Shown here: one piece after another, positions 49,475-58,009 of the stretch | Layout: the number at the start of each line of letters is the position of its first letter | How positions within the stretch are numbered: position 1 is the first letter of the stretch | Assembly (NCBI RefSeq): GCF_000379525.1 | Contig: NZ_KB902498.1 | Coordinates: 110,391 to 174,390 of the forward strand | Length of the DNA stretch: 64,000 nt | From: Lamprocystis purpurea DSM 4197 | Lineage (GTDB): Bacteria > Pseudomonadota > Gammaproteobacteria > Chromatiales > Chromatiaceae | Reading direction: 5' to 3' | Position numbers and translations under genes: made by a program | Notes under the pieces: model-generated | Databases searched by the model: none | Told to the model about the DNA's origin: nothing | What the model saw: the letters and a program-made list of their open reading frames with translations, nothing else

Positions 49475-49912
49475 ATGTTCGACCACCTGCTGATCATCTG
49501 TGCTGGAAACCTCTGCCGCAGCCCGCTGGCCGAGGTGATGATGCGTGATCGTCTGGCGCGATCAGGCAGGGCAGTCGAAGTGCGCTCCGCCGGCCTGATC
49601 GCCGCCGTGGATGATCCGGCGGATGAAATGATCCGACTGGTCGCGGCCGGGCACGGTCTGGACCTGAGCGCGCATCGCTCCCGACCGATCGACCCCGAAC
49701 TGATGCGGTGGGCCGACCTGGTGTTGGTCATGGAGCGCGTCCATCGCCGCCACTTGATGGAGTTGGCCCCGTCGAGCGCGGGCAAAGTCTATCTCCTGGG
49801 CCACTGGGGCGGCATCGAGATTCCCGATCCCTATCGGCAGGGCCGGGAGGCCTGCGAGGCGGTCTATCACCAGATCGCGACCGCGGTGGAGTTGTGGCTG
49901 CTGCGGTTGTAG
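49475..49912 (+). CDS. Low-molecular-weight protein-tyrosine phosphatase
   Basis: The product is 145 residues. The P-loop CAGNLCRSP (residues 9-17) matches the family consensus C-x-G-N-x-C-R-S-P with the nucleophilic Cys and Arg. The general acid Asp is in IPDPYRQG near residue 117. Members of the Wzb/Etp type dephosphorylate tyrosine kinases controlling capsule or exopolysaccharide export. Its position after a PrsT-like TPR gene supports such a role, but no partner kinase is seen here. Confidence 0.9.
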   Translation: MFDHLLIICAGNLCRSPLAEVMMRDRLARSGRAVEVRSAGLIAAVDDPADEMIRLVAAGHGLDLSAHRSRPIDPELMRWADLVLVMERVHRRHLMELAPSSAGKVYLLGHWGGIEIPDPYRQGREACEAVYHQIATAVELWLLRL

Positions 49913-50160
49913 CGCGATGGTTGCGACTGCGGTGTCGCTGTGACGCGCTTTTAGCGTGCAGGTACGTTTACTGCCACACTGTCGGCGGAGTACAGCCCGG
50001 GGTGTTGGATTGCAAGACCTGACTCCGGCCGCGCTTCGATCTCCAAGCGCTGCGGACTCGCCTGTTGGTGGCCGCGGTGGCCTGCGCGCCGCGCCAAGAA
50101 CCGTGGATCTGCGCGTGGCTGAAGGTGCTTGCTAATCAGGAGCGGCTTTGGTGAGGACTG

Positions 50161-50187
50161 GCCGCCCCTCAGGGAAAGAAGGGCGGC
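50161..50187 (-). terminator. GC-rich hairpin after the caspase-fusion gene
   Basis: GCCGCCC (50161-50167) and GGGCGGC (50181-50187) form a seven-base-pair stem 14 bases past the stop of the minus-strand gene ending at 50202. There is no T-run after it, so termination by this hairpin alone is doubtful. The rest of 49913-50201 holds no visible gene. Confidence 0.35.
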
Positions 50188-50201
50188 GCTGGATGAGGGT
50201 T

Positions 50202-53200
50202 TTACCAATCTTTGTTCTCGCCGCGGGTATCGACATGGACGAAGCTGGAGTAGGTGCCGATGCCGCCGCGGAAGAGGCCGCGGGAACGCAGGACGCGCAG
50301 GACGGCGGCCCATTGAACCGGGGTGCCTTGGCTGCCTGCGAAGTCGATGGCTTTGTAAGTCATGTGCATGCTGGCGCCCGCGCCGTCGATGCATTTGTTG
50401 TAGGCTGGGGAGCGGTAGGCGCTGAGGAAGCGTATGGGGTAGCCCAGGCGATGGCGGAGTTCATCCAGCACGCGGGCGGTAGCGGCGATGTTGCTCCAGA
50501 GGTGGCGCGGTGGATGGGTGTTGCGCCCGGCACAGCCGCCCGAATAGTGGGAATTGCCTTTGACGAGAAACTCGCGGGCGCTGAAATAGCGGAGGTTCAG
50601 CCCCTGGATGAAGCGCTCGAACTCGGGGTAAAGATCCCAAGTATCCGCTCCCGAGTCGTGATGGGGGCCGCGGGCGTCCGCCGGGGCGTCTTCCATGGGC
50701 TCCTCGATCTCGGTGAGGTCGAGAATCCCTAGATCGATGGTGTCGATGTAGGAGGCGGGGTCGTTCTCGTCGCGGCCGCCGGTGAGCGTGATGAGCGGGC
50801 TGGGCTCATCAGATGCGGAGCGGGTGGCGGGGCGCAGGGCTTTGAGCATGACGGCGGCTCCGCATTGGCGGGAGACGGCGGCGGAATCGAAGACACCGTC
50901 GCGGACAAATTTGCCGCGTGTGTAGTGCTGGGAGAAGCTCCACAGGTAGGGGGAGTGCATGTTGCGGTAGGAGTAGCCCCAGCCGTTGTAGTTCTCGAAG
51001 CGGTAGAGCATGGCCGCCACGGACCAGTCGCTTTGGAGGTGGTAGCTCTTGAATTTGAGGGCATCTTTGGCACTTTCTTCCCAGGTGAAGGGGGGAGTAC
51101 CTTGGCGGGGATGGCCGGCGGGCACGCGCACCGTGCGGCGGGTGAGCGGGTCGCCATTGTGGAGGTGTTGGTCGAAGCGGAAGGAGCATTCGAGTCCGTG
51201 GATGATGCCGATGAATTCCCAGGGGATGTTGAGGGTATCGCCGACGCTCCGGTAGCGGCGTTCTCCCTCGCGGAGTTTTCGGACATACCAAGCGACGGTG
51301 TCGAGGTGCTGCGGTCGGACGCGGCAGGAGGCGAAGAGGGAGTCGTAAACGCTGCGGCGCTCCTCGAAGGCGGGGCGGGAGCGGGTGGTGCCGGAGCGGC
51401 CGAGCTGGTCCTCATCAGCGCAGGGGAGGCGCAGCTCGCCGTGGAGCCGGTCTGCGAGCGCCTGCCATTCGGCATCCTCGGCGGCGGCGATGTCCGCAGG
51501 GAGGGTGACGGTGTCTTGGAGGTCATCGTGGAGGGCCAGGCGGGCGGCGGCGATGCGGTCAAGCAGCCCGGTGGGGTCGCTACCGTCTGCCGGGTCGATG
51601 GCTTCGCGTGCCATGCGGCTGGCGGCGAGGGCGGTGAGCTGGGCGGCGTTGAGGGCGGCGATGGGAGTGGCGGCGGGGCTGGCATCCGCGTGGAACTCCA
51701 GATCAGACGCGGGCTCCTCCAGCGTGTGGCCCGGGAAGGGTGCGCTGGAGCGGCCGTGGCCGATGACGGCGCGGATCTTCGCATCGAAAAGGGCGGCTAC
51801 TTTGCGGAAGCCCTCGCGGGTCGGGTGGAGTTCATCGTGCCAGTCGGTGCGCTCGGGCAGGGTGTTGCGGACATCGACGATGTGGAGGTTGGGATACTTG
51901 GCGCGTAGGCGCTCGAGCATCGTGTAGAGGCCATCGACCATCGGGCGCACGATGTCGATGCGGCGGATGAGATCAGCGTCGTTGTTCTTGGGGTAGCCTT
52001 TGGCGCGGAAGGACGGGTCCATCCAGGGGCCGATCTTTTTGATGATGAGGTTCGCAGCGGCATTGCCGGTGGCGATGGCGTAGTCGTAGCCATGGGTGAC
52101 GATGGGCAAAGTGCCGAGGTTGGCCTGTCGGCCCGCGTCGGTGGCGGTGGCGATGATGCACTCCAGGCCGGGCTCGACATCGTGCTGGAAGAGCGCATTG
52201 ACGAGTGCCATGTTGGCACCGGACTTTTTCGCGGCGGCGTGGTGGATGGTCATGATGAACTCCGGGCCCACGAAGTCATTGCCGCCACCGGAGAGGAGCA
52301 GACCTTGGGGGCGGTGCCGGCGGATCTTCTTGACGAACTCCTCGAGCTGCGAGTCATCGCGGTCGAGGAAATCAAAGATGCTGTCGTCATCGGGGCCATA
52401 AGCCATTTCATAGACGCAAGCACCGGCCTTGGAGACATTGACGATGTTGTAGCCGTGGCGGTCGCTGAGGCAGTCGATGACATCGGGATGAAGCGGGAAG
52501 TCGAACCAACTGTCGCCCTCGGCGACGAGGCGTGGGCCGTTGCCGCGGGTGCCGGGTGAGGCCGCACGAGCGGCGGCGATTCTCGCATCGCGCTCGTCGA
52601 TTCTTGCGAGGACTGAGGCATCCTCCGGGGCGCTCACGGGAGTTGGGGGCTCGGTGGCAGTGGCCGCGGAGCCGGGTGGCGGGGTGGCGGGTTGCGCAGC
52701 GCGCAGGGGTAGGATGGGTGGGTCGAGTGCGGGCTCCTGATCGAGATTGTTGTCCAGATTAGGGTATGGGTTGAGGGCCGGGTCCTGGGTATCGGCGACC
52801 TCGTTGCAAATCTGGTCGTAGAGCGCGCGCCAGGTGAGCTGGGGTGAACGGGTGACATGTCGTTGCAGGGCGAGGGTGAAGGCTCCGCCGTCGTTGAGGC
52901 CCGTGGAGGTGTAGCCATCGCGGCATCCGCCCAGATGGAGGAGGCGGGAGCGCATGGTAGCGGCGCTCTTGCTGAGATCAGCGGCGATCTTGGCGGGGGG
53001 TGTTTTCGGGATGATTTGGTCGCCGGGGATGTTCTTGTAGTTGCTGCCGGAGTTGCAGCAATCGGCGAGCATGTAAATGCGGACATCTTCCCGGCAACTG
53101 AGCCAGATGGTGTTGAGCGTGTCATCGCGCAGGTCGCCGTCGTAGCAGACGAGGGTTTCGTCGCGTTGGTCGGGTTCGTCGCCATCGTCATCGGCGATCT

Positions 53201-53477
53201 GTCGGCCGTGGCCGCTGAAGTAGAAGGCGATGGAGTCACCCGGCTGGCTGAGGTCTGCGAATGTCCTGAGATTCTCGCGAACGTGAAAGCAGGTGGCTTC
53301 ATGATCGATAAGGCAGGTGGTTTCCCAGCCGCGCGCGCCGAGAAGCTGCTGCATGGCAAGGACGTCTTTGGCACAGCCTTGGCAGGCGTTTTTCCCGTCC
53401 CAGCCGTTATATCTGGCGGGGTCGATGTTGGTCAGCCCCACGAGGAGGGCGCGTTTGCTTGGGGTGTGGTGGTTCAT
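50202..53477 (-). CDS. Four-domain protein: caspase (C14) - SGNH hydrolase - lysozyme-like - M15 peptidase
   Basis: The product is 1091 residues. Residues 1 to about 230 form a caspase/metacaspase domain: RALLVGLTNID, the catalytic His in AFYFSGHGRQ (near 92) and Cys in MLADCCNSGSN (near 138). A Pro/Ala linker follows. Residues about 310-575 look like an SGNH/GDSL hydrolase: GDSW near 321, GGGND near 399, and the closing DELHP near 550. Residues about 715-880 match lysozyme-family COG5526 (NIPWEFIGIIHGLE, then GDPLTRRTVRVPAGHP and FTWEESAKDAL). Residues about 960-1091 are an M15A-type peptidase with zinc ligands in SMHMTYKAIDF and FVHVD. No signal peptide or membrane helix is visible at the N terminus, so a cytosolic protein carrying wall-degrading modules is suggested. 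It lies 30 bases downstream of a second caspase gene. Domain calls are by motif; the combination is unknown to me. Confidence 0.82.
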   Translation of the reverse strand: MNHHTPSKRALLVGLTNIDPARYNGWDGKNACQGCAKDVLAMQQLLGARGWETTCLIDHEATCFHVRENLRTFADLSQPGDSIAFYFSGHGRQIADDDGDEPDQRDETLVCYDGDLRDDTLNTIWLSCREDVRIYMLADCCNSGSNYKNIPGDQIIPKTPPAKIAADLSKSAATMRSRLLHLGGCRDGYTSTGLNDGGAFTLALQRHVTRSPQLTWRALYDQICNEVADTQDPALNPYPNLDNNLDQEPALDPPILPLRAAQPATPPPGSAATATEPPTPVSAPEDASVLARIDERDARIAAARAASPGTRGNGPRLVAEGDSWFDFPLHPDVIDCLSDRHGYNIVNVSKAGACVYEMAYGPDDDSIFDFLDRDDSQLEEFVKKIRRHRPQGLLLSGGGNDFVGPEFIMTIHHAAAKKSGANMALVNALFQHDVEPGLECIIATATDAGRQANLGTLPIVTHGYDYAIATGNAAANLIIKKIGPWMDPSFRAKGYPKNNDADLIRRIDIVRPMVDGLYTMLERLRAKYPNLHIVDVRNTLPERTDWHDELHPTREGFRKVAALFDAKIRAVIGHGRSSAPFPGHTLEEPASDLEFHADASPAATPIAALNAAQLTALAASRMAREAIDPADGSDPTGLLDRIAAARLALHDDLQDTVTLPADIAAAEDAEWQALADRLHGELRLPCADEDQLGRSGTTRSRPAFEERRSVYDSLFASCRVRPQHLDTVAWYVRKLREGERRYRSVGDTLNIPWEFIGIIHGLECSFRFDQHLHNGDPLTRRTVRVPAGHPRQGTPPFTWEESAKDALKFKSYHLQSDWSVAAMLYRFENYNGWGYSYRNMHSPYLWSFSQHYTRGKFVRDGVFDSAAVSRQCGAAVMLKALRPATRSASDEPSPLITLTGGRDENDPASYIDTIDLGILDLTEIEEPMEDAPADARGPHHDSGADTWDLYPEFERFIQGLNLRYFSAREFLVKGNSHYSGGCAGRNTHPPRHLWSNIAATARVLDELRHRLGYPIRFLSAYRSPAYNKCIDGAGASMHMTYKAIDFAGSQGTPVQWAAVLRVLRSRGLFRGGIGTYSSFVHVDTRGENKDW

Positions 53478-53507
53478 AGGATCGATTAGGGCAGCGGTTT
53501 GATGATG

Positions 53508-54350
53508 TTAGACAATCGGGGGTGTTGGCAGGGCGAAGGGTGCAAGGGCCAGTACGAGGTCGCCGCCGGGACCGTAGCTATTGCGTTGGATAGGCTGGGT
53601 GGGCATTTGTGCCGCGATGGCGTGATAGAAGGCGTCCCAGTTGCCTTGGAAGCCGCCTCTGTTCCAACTGCGTTGCAGCGCAAGGGTGAAGCGGCTGCCA
53701 TCCTCGCCGCCAAGCGCATCGCTGGTGTCGCGCGAGGCGGCGATGTGCAGCAGCGCGCAGGGGAAGGAGTCTTGGTGGTCGATGAAATTTCCGAGCGCCG
53801 CCTGAGTGTGTGCGAGGGCAGGCCCGGCATTGCGCATGCCGGTGCCGCTGCGGCAGGAGTCGGTGAAGGCGTAGATGAGACAGCCCGGGGGGAACTTGAG
53901 CCAATGGTGGTAGAGCAAGTCATCCCGCCATTTGCCGTCGTAGAGGCAGTAGCATTCATCCCTGCCGTCCATCTCATCATGAAGCGGGTCGCCGGGGGGC
54001 TGGTCTTCGAGTTGGCTGCCGTGGCCGGTGTAGAAAAACAGGAACACATCTCCGGCGCAGGTCTGCCCAGCCATGGTGGCCAGCGTGCTTTCGACCTTGG
54101 CGGTTGTGGCCACCGCGTCGGTGAGGGTGGTAATGACGTATCCCAGCGGAGTAAGGATATCCCGCATGATTTCCACATCTTGGAGGCAGCCCTCACAGCC
54201 TTGGCGCAGGTCGCTTTGGTAAATGGCTGCGTCCACCTGGGAAAGACCGATCAGGAGGGCACGGGCGCGGGGCCGGGTCGGCGAGGTCGGAAGCGCTATG
54301 ACAGCGAGGCGGTTTGGGGTTGCTGAAAATGGTGTCATGACGAGTACCAT
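53508..54350 (-). CDS. Stand-alone caspase-fold (C14) protein
   Basis: The product is 280 residues (a second ATG at 54338 is possible). The fold markers are RALLIGLSQVDAAIY, the catalytic His in FFYTGHGSQLED (near residue 113) and Cys in YAFTDSCRSGTGMRN (near 163). It resembles the first domain of the 1091-residue protein encoded downstream (both have GC-x-GC-x-DV: QGCEGCLQDV here, NACQGCAKDV there), so the two arose by duplication. The two genes form an operon with a 30-base gap. A caspase substrate or activator is not identifiable. An adjacent partner that is itself a caspase fusion suggests a cascade or heteromer. Confidence 0.82.
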   Translation of the reverse strand: MVLVMTPFSATPNRLAVIALPTSPTRPRARALLIGLSQVDAAIYQSDLRQGCEGCLQDVEIMRDILTPLGYVITTLTDAVATTAKVESTLATMAGQTCAGDVFLFFYTGHGSQLEDQPPGDPLHDEMDGRDECYCLYDGKWRDDLLYHHWLKFPPGCLIYAFTDSCRSGTGMRNAGPALAHTQAALGNFIDHQDSFPCALLHIAASRDTSDALGGEDGSRFTLALQRSWNRGGFQGNWDAFYHAIAAQMPTQPIQRNSYGPGGDLVLALAPFALPTPPIV

Positions 54351-54548
54351 TCAGTGCTGCGCAAAGAGTTGGCATACGCCGTCCGTGGACAGCGGGACCC
54401 GGCCTAGGGTCAAGGGGAGCGTAGCATCGAAGGAAGGTGCTCGGCAACGGCGCAGTGACGAGGCAGTCGGGTTATGTAGGCAGCAGGGTCAGGTCTTGGG
54501 GAGGCAGCAGGGTCGGGTCTCGGTGCGCCAAGCGAAGCTTGGCGTTTC

Positions 54549-54663
54549 GGCTCATGGGGCGAATTGTGTGGCACCCTCATAGGCCAGGGAAGTCCCCGCA
54601 GGCGGAATCAGTCACCTGTGCTGGCAGTACCTTAGGCCAACCACACATTTGGCCCCATGAGCC
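54549..54663 (+). repeat. MITE-like element with 23-bp terminal inverted repeats
   Basis: The left terminus (starts GGCTCATGGGGC, ends TGTGTGG, 54549-54571) and right terminus (starts CCACACA, ends GCCCCATGAGCC, 54641-54663) are inverted repeats with about two mismatches. The 115-bp element has no coding capacity. Just before it, CGCCAAGC-GAA-GCTTGGCG (54527-54545) forms a separate hairpin. The family of the parent transposon is not recognised. The surrounding 54351-54920 region holds no gene I can support. Confidence 0.7.
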
Positions 54664-54695
54664 AAGGTTTTATGTTGCTCCACAATCTAACGTAA

Positions 54696-54842
54696 GGTGA
54701 TTTCCGCGAAAAATCCAACCCGTAGGAGCCCGCTTGCGGGCGACGGGTGGGGGCACAATGACGCGATTCCGGCAGGTCACGTCGCCCGCAAGCGGGCTCC
54801 TACGGAGCTTGATTCTTGATAGCGTCTTATTCGGAAATCGCC
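54696..54842 (+). repeat. Palindromic repeat element with paired hairpin units
   Basis: The termini GGTGATTTCCG (54696-54706) and CGGAAATCGCC (54832-54842) are inverted with one mismatch. Inside, two perfect 23-base inverse units face each other: GTAGGAGCCCGCTTGCGGGC plus GAC at 54722-54744 and its complement at 54781-54803. The GGTGATTTCC head is shared with the stop-codon-linked repeats elsewhere in the window, so this may be the full bipartite form of that family. Confidence 0.75.
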
Positions 54843-54920
54843 TAAAGTCCGACAGGATGCTAGTAGCATAAACCTCCTCAACACCCGGCCAGTCGCTGCC
54901 GCTGCCCGAGCGCACTGTCG

Positions 54921-55088
54921 ATGACACCACCCACCCCCGCGTTTCGCGGCAACAAGGCTGCCCTGCCGACCAAACCCTGCGCGGCCTGCCGTCGGCCGAT
55001 GACCTGGCGCCGCCGCTGGGCCCGGACCTGGGATGAGGTGAAGTTCTGCTCCGCCGCCTGTCGGCGCGCCAAGAGTGCCCGTGGCTGA
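54921..55088 (+). CDS. DUF2256 zinc-ribbon-like protein
   Basis: The product is 55 residues. The start MTPPTPAFRGNKAALPTKPC leads into the DUF2256 core CAACRRPMTWRRRWARTW followed by EVKFCSAAC. Four Cys residues in two C-x2/3-C pairs suggest zinc binding. Genes of this family commonly stand next to cryptochrome/photolyase genes, and here the stop overlaps the photolyase start by 14 bases, so they are translationally coupled. The function is not known. Confidence 0.8.
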   Translation: MTPPTPAFRGNKAALPTKPCAACRRPMTWRRRWARTWDEVKFCSAACRRAKSARG

Positions 55089-56622
55089 GTTGCGCCATCT
55101 GGTGCTCGTGCTGGGCGATCAGCTCGACCTCGACGCCGCCGCGTTCGACGGATTCGACGCCGCCCAAGACGCGGTGTGGATGTCCGAGGTGGCCGAGGAA
55201 TCGACTCATGTCTGGTCGAGCAAGCCCCGTACGGTGCTGTTTCTGGCCGCGATGCGCCACTTCGCGCAAGCGTTACGCGCCGGCGGTCGGCCCCTGCACT
55301 ACACCCGGCTGGACGACCCCGCCAACCAGGGCAGCCTGCAGGCGCAGTTGCCCGCCGACCTCGCACGCCTGCGCCCCGCCGGCCTCGTGATGACGGCGCC
55401 CGGCGACTGGCGGGTGCTCCAAGCCATCAAGGGCGCGGCTCAGGCCCGGGGCCTGCCGCTGGACATCCGCGAGGACCGCCACTTCTACTGCAGCGTGCGC
55501 GAGTTCGCGGCGTACGCGCGGGGCCGCAAGTCGCTACGCATGGAATACTTTTACCGCGACCTGCGCAAGCGCCACGATGTCCTGATGCAAGGCGACGCTC
55601 CGGAAGGCGGCCAGTGGAACTTCGACGCGGACAATCGCGGGGCCTTCGGCGCCGTCGGCCCCGGTGCCGTGCCGCCGCGCACGGTGTTTGCGCCTGACGC
55701 GCTCACGCTTGAGGTGATCGCGCTGGTCGAGGCGCGCTTCGCCACCCACCCCGGCCGACTGGATAGCTTCGCCTGGCCGGTGACGCGCGCGCAGGCGCTT
55801 ATCGCCCTGCAGTGCTTCATCACCGAGCGCCTGCCGCTGTTCGGGCGCTACCAGGACGCGATGTGGCCGGGCGAGCCCTGGCTGTACCATGCGCACCTGG
55901 CGGCCGTGCTGAACCTGAAACTACTCAACCCGCGCGAGGTGGTGGCCGCGGCCGTGGCGGCGTACCACGCGGGCGCCGCGCCGCTGGCCGGCGTGGAAGG
56001 CTTTGTGCGCCAGATCCTCGGCTGGCGCGAGTATGTGCGCGGCATCTACTGGACCCGCATGCCCGGCTACGCCGAACTCAATGCGCTGGATGCACAAGAA
56101 GAGCTGCCCGACTGGTACTGGACCGGCGCCACCGACATGGCCTGTCTACGCGATGCGATCACGCAGACGCTGGCGCACGGCTACGCCCACCATATCCAGC
56201 GCTTGATGGTTACCGGCCTGTTCGCACTCCTGTATGGCGCGCAGCCGCAACAGGTGCACGCCTGGTACCTGGCGGTCTACGTCGATGCCGTTGAGTGGGT
56301 GGAACTGCCCAACACCCTGGGCATGAGCCAGTACGCCGACGGCGGCCTGATGGCGAGCAAGCCCTATGTGGCCACCGGCAAGTACATCCAGCGCATGAGC
56401 CCGTATTGCCACGGTTGCCGCTACGACCCCGCGCAACGCGCTGGCGACACGGCCTGTCCGTTCACCACCCTGTACTGGGACTTCCTGATGCGCCACCAGG
56501 CGTTGCTGGCCGCCAACCCGCGGATGGCACTGCAGGTGAAGAACCTGACCCGGCTGAGCGACGCGCAGCAGCAGGCGATCCGCGAGCGCGCCGCGGCCAT
56601 CCGCCGCGGCGCGGTGGCCTGA
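55075..56622 (+). CDS. Iron-sulfur bacterial cryptochrome/photolyase (PhrB-type, (6-4) photolyase-like)
   Basis: The product is 515 residues from GTG (a second GTG at 55081 is possible). The N-terminal alpha/beta domain opens ELRHLVLVLGDQLD, and the FAD-binding helical domain lies in the second half (GFVRQILGWREYVRGIYW, then NTLGMSQYADGGLMASKPY). Four Cys ligands for a [4Fe-4S] cluster are seen at residues 357, 445, 448 and 461. This spacing (88, 3, 13) is the same as that recalled for Agrobacterium PhrB. Such enzymes repair (6-4) photoproducts using blue light and a lumazine antenna. It is coupled to the DUF2256 gene and followed after two bases by a second photolyase-like gene. Confidence 0.9.
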   Translation: MPVAELRHLVLVLGDQLDLDAAAFDGFDAAQDAVWMSEVAEESTHVWSSKPRTVLFLAAMRHFAQALRAGGRPLHYTRLDDPANQGSLQAQLPADLARLRPAGLVMTAPGDWRVLQAIKGAAQARGLPLDIREDRHFYCSVREFAAYARGRKSLRMEYFYRDLRKRHDVLMQGDAPEGGQWNFDADNRGAFGAVGPGAVPPRTVFAPDALTLEVIALVEARFATHPGRLDSFAWPVTRAQALIALQCFITERLPLFGRYQDAMWPGEPWLYHAHLAAVLNLKLLNPREVVAAAVAAYHAGAAPLAGVEGFVRQILGWREYVRGIYWTRMPGYAELNALDAQEELPDWYWTGATDMACLRDAITQTLAHGYAHHIQRLMVTGLFALLYGAQPQQVHAWYLAVYVDAVEWVELPNTLGMSQYADGGLMASKPYVATGKYIQRMSPYCHGCRYDPAQRAGDTACPFTTLYWDFLMRHQALLAANPRMALQVKNLTRLSDAQQQAIRERAAAIRRGAVA

Positions 56623-56624
56623 CC

Positions 56625-57857
56625 GTGGTCGATGAGCCCGCCGTTACGCCGATGGCCTGGGCCGACGCGCTCGCACCCATGCGCAGCGCGGCGCTGGCGC
56701 GCATCGCGCGCGTGCAACCCGCCGCCTACGCGCGTACGCGCAACCACCTCGACGGCGCGGTGACGGGTCTGTCGCCCTACATCACGCATGGTCTCGTCAC
56801 GCTACGCGAGGTGCTGGCCGACGTGCTGCAACGCGAGCCGCTGCCGGTGCAGCACAAGCTGGTATTCGAGCTGGGCTGGCGCGAATACTTCCGCCATGCC
56901 TGGGCGCACGCGGGCGACGGCATCCTGCACTCCCTGCACCCGGGCCCGCTGCCCGACGCGGCTTACGGCCCCCTGTTGCCGCCCGACATCCGCCAGGCAC
57001 GCACCGGCGTTCCGGTCATCGACGAAGCCGTGCGCACGCTCTACGCCACCGGCACGCTGCACAACCACGCCCGTCTGTGGCTGGCAAGCTATGTGGTGCA
57101 CCTGCGCCACGTGCACTGGCGCGCCGGCGCCGACTGGCTGGCGGCGCACCTGCGCGATGGCGATCTCGGCAGCAACCACCTGAGTTGGCAGTGGGTGGCC
57201 GGCACCGGCAGTTCCAAGCCTTACCTGTTCAACGCCGACAACGTAGCGCGCTACGCCCCGGCGCACTGGCACAGCCCCGGCACCGTGCTCGACCAGTCCT
57301 ATGAGGCGCTGGACCGCATGGCGCGCGATGCGCGGGTGGCAACGGCGAGCGCCGACATAGCCGGCGCGGTCGACGGGGTCGCCACGCCCGAGCCGCCGCT
57401 GCTGGCCGCACCGCCCGCCGACCTCGGCCTGCACGCGCCCGACGCCGCCGCCGCCGACCGGCTGCGCGGCCGGGAGGTCTGGCTGGTGCACCCGTGGGCG
57501 CTGCGTGCGCCGCCGCCCGACCTGGCCGACGGCGCCCTGGTCATCGGTCTGTACCTGCGCGAACATCACCAGGCTTGGCCCTGGCCCGCCGCGCGCTGGC
57601 GCTGGGTGGACGCCGCGATGGCCGTGGTGGCCCCCCAGCGCTGGACCGTCGATGCCGCCGGCCTGTCCGGCGCGCTGGCCGGCGCGGCGCGCGTGCGCAG
57701 CGTCGATGACCCGCACGTGACGCGCCGGCTCCAGCCCGTCGCGCAACTGGACGCCGCGCCGACCTTGTTCCCGCCCGTGGAGCGGCACTGCGCGAGCTTC
57801 TCGCAATGGTGGACACGCGCTACGCGCGGGCTGGAGCGTGCCGAGGAACTGCTGTGA
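56625..57857 (+). CDS. Photolyase FAD-binding-domain protein with domains in unusual order
   Basis: The product is 410 residues from a GTG two bases after the previous stop. The N-terminal two thirds is the cryptochrome/photolyase FAD-binding domain, marked by THGLVTLREVL, FELGWREYFRHAW, NHARLWLASYVVHL and the WQWVAGTGSSKPYLFN signature near residues 187-202. The usual N-terminal antenna-binding Rossmann domain is absent. Instead an alpha/beta-like segment (REVWLVHPWALR, then GALVIGLYLREHH) lies at the C terminus (about 283-380), as if the domains were permuted. It is probably FAD-binding; whether it repairs DNA or signals is not evident. It is co-transcribed with the PhrB-type gene. Confidence 0.8.
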   Translation: MVDEPAVTPMAWADALAPMRSAALARIARVQPAAYARTRNHLDGAVTGLSPYITHGLVTLREVLADVLQREPLPVQHKLVFELGWREYFRHAWAHAGDGILHSLHPGPLPDAAYGPLLPPDIRQARTGVPVIDEAVRTLYATGTLHNHARLWLASYVVHLRHVHWRAGADWLAAHLRDGDLGSNHLSWQWVAGTGSSKPYLFNADNVARYAPAHWHSPGTVLDQSYEALDRMARDARVATASADIAGAVDGVATPEPPLLAAPPADLGLHAPDAAAADRLRGREVWLVHPWALRAPPPDLADGALVIGLYLREHHQAWPWPAARWRWVDAAMAVVAPQRWTVDAAGLSGALAGAARVRSVDDPHVTRRLQPVAQLDAAPTLFPPVERHCASFSQWWTRATRGLERAEELL

Positions 57858-57879
57858 GCGCGTCCACGCTGCCCGACGC

Positions 57880-58002
57880 ATGAGATACACTGTATTTCAA
57901 ATCCACCAACGGGCCTGGCAGGCGACATTGGACAGGGATGCGTTCTTCGACGAAGTGTTCAATGAACCTTTGAAAGCGTTGCCTGTCCCTGATTCGTTCT
58001 GA
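57880..58002 (+). CDS. Small hypothetical ORF upstream of the Septu-like pair
   Basis: The product is 40 residues (MRYTVFQIHQRAWQATLDRD, then AFFDEVFNEPLKALPVPDSF). Composition is protein-like, and it ends eight bases before the ATPase gene. No clear ribosome site or family is seen. It may be a leader or third small component of the pair, or a remnant. The evidence is position and composition only. Confidence 0.35.
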   Translation: MRYTVFQIHQRAWQATLDRDAFFDEVFNEPLKALPVPDSF

Positions 58003-58009
58003 TGAGTTC

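Noticed and set aside
56295..56624. Upstream extension of the second photolyase-like gene through the first
   Set aside because: That frame lies wholly inside the PhrB-type gene in another reading phase; homology begins only after the GTG at 56625.
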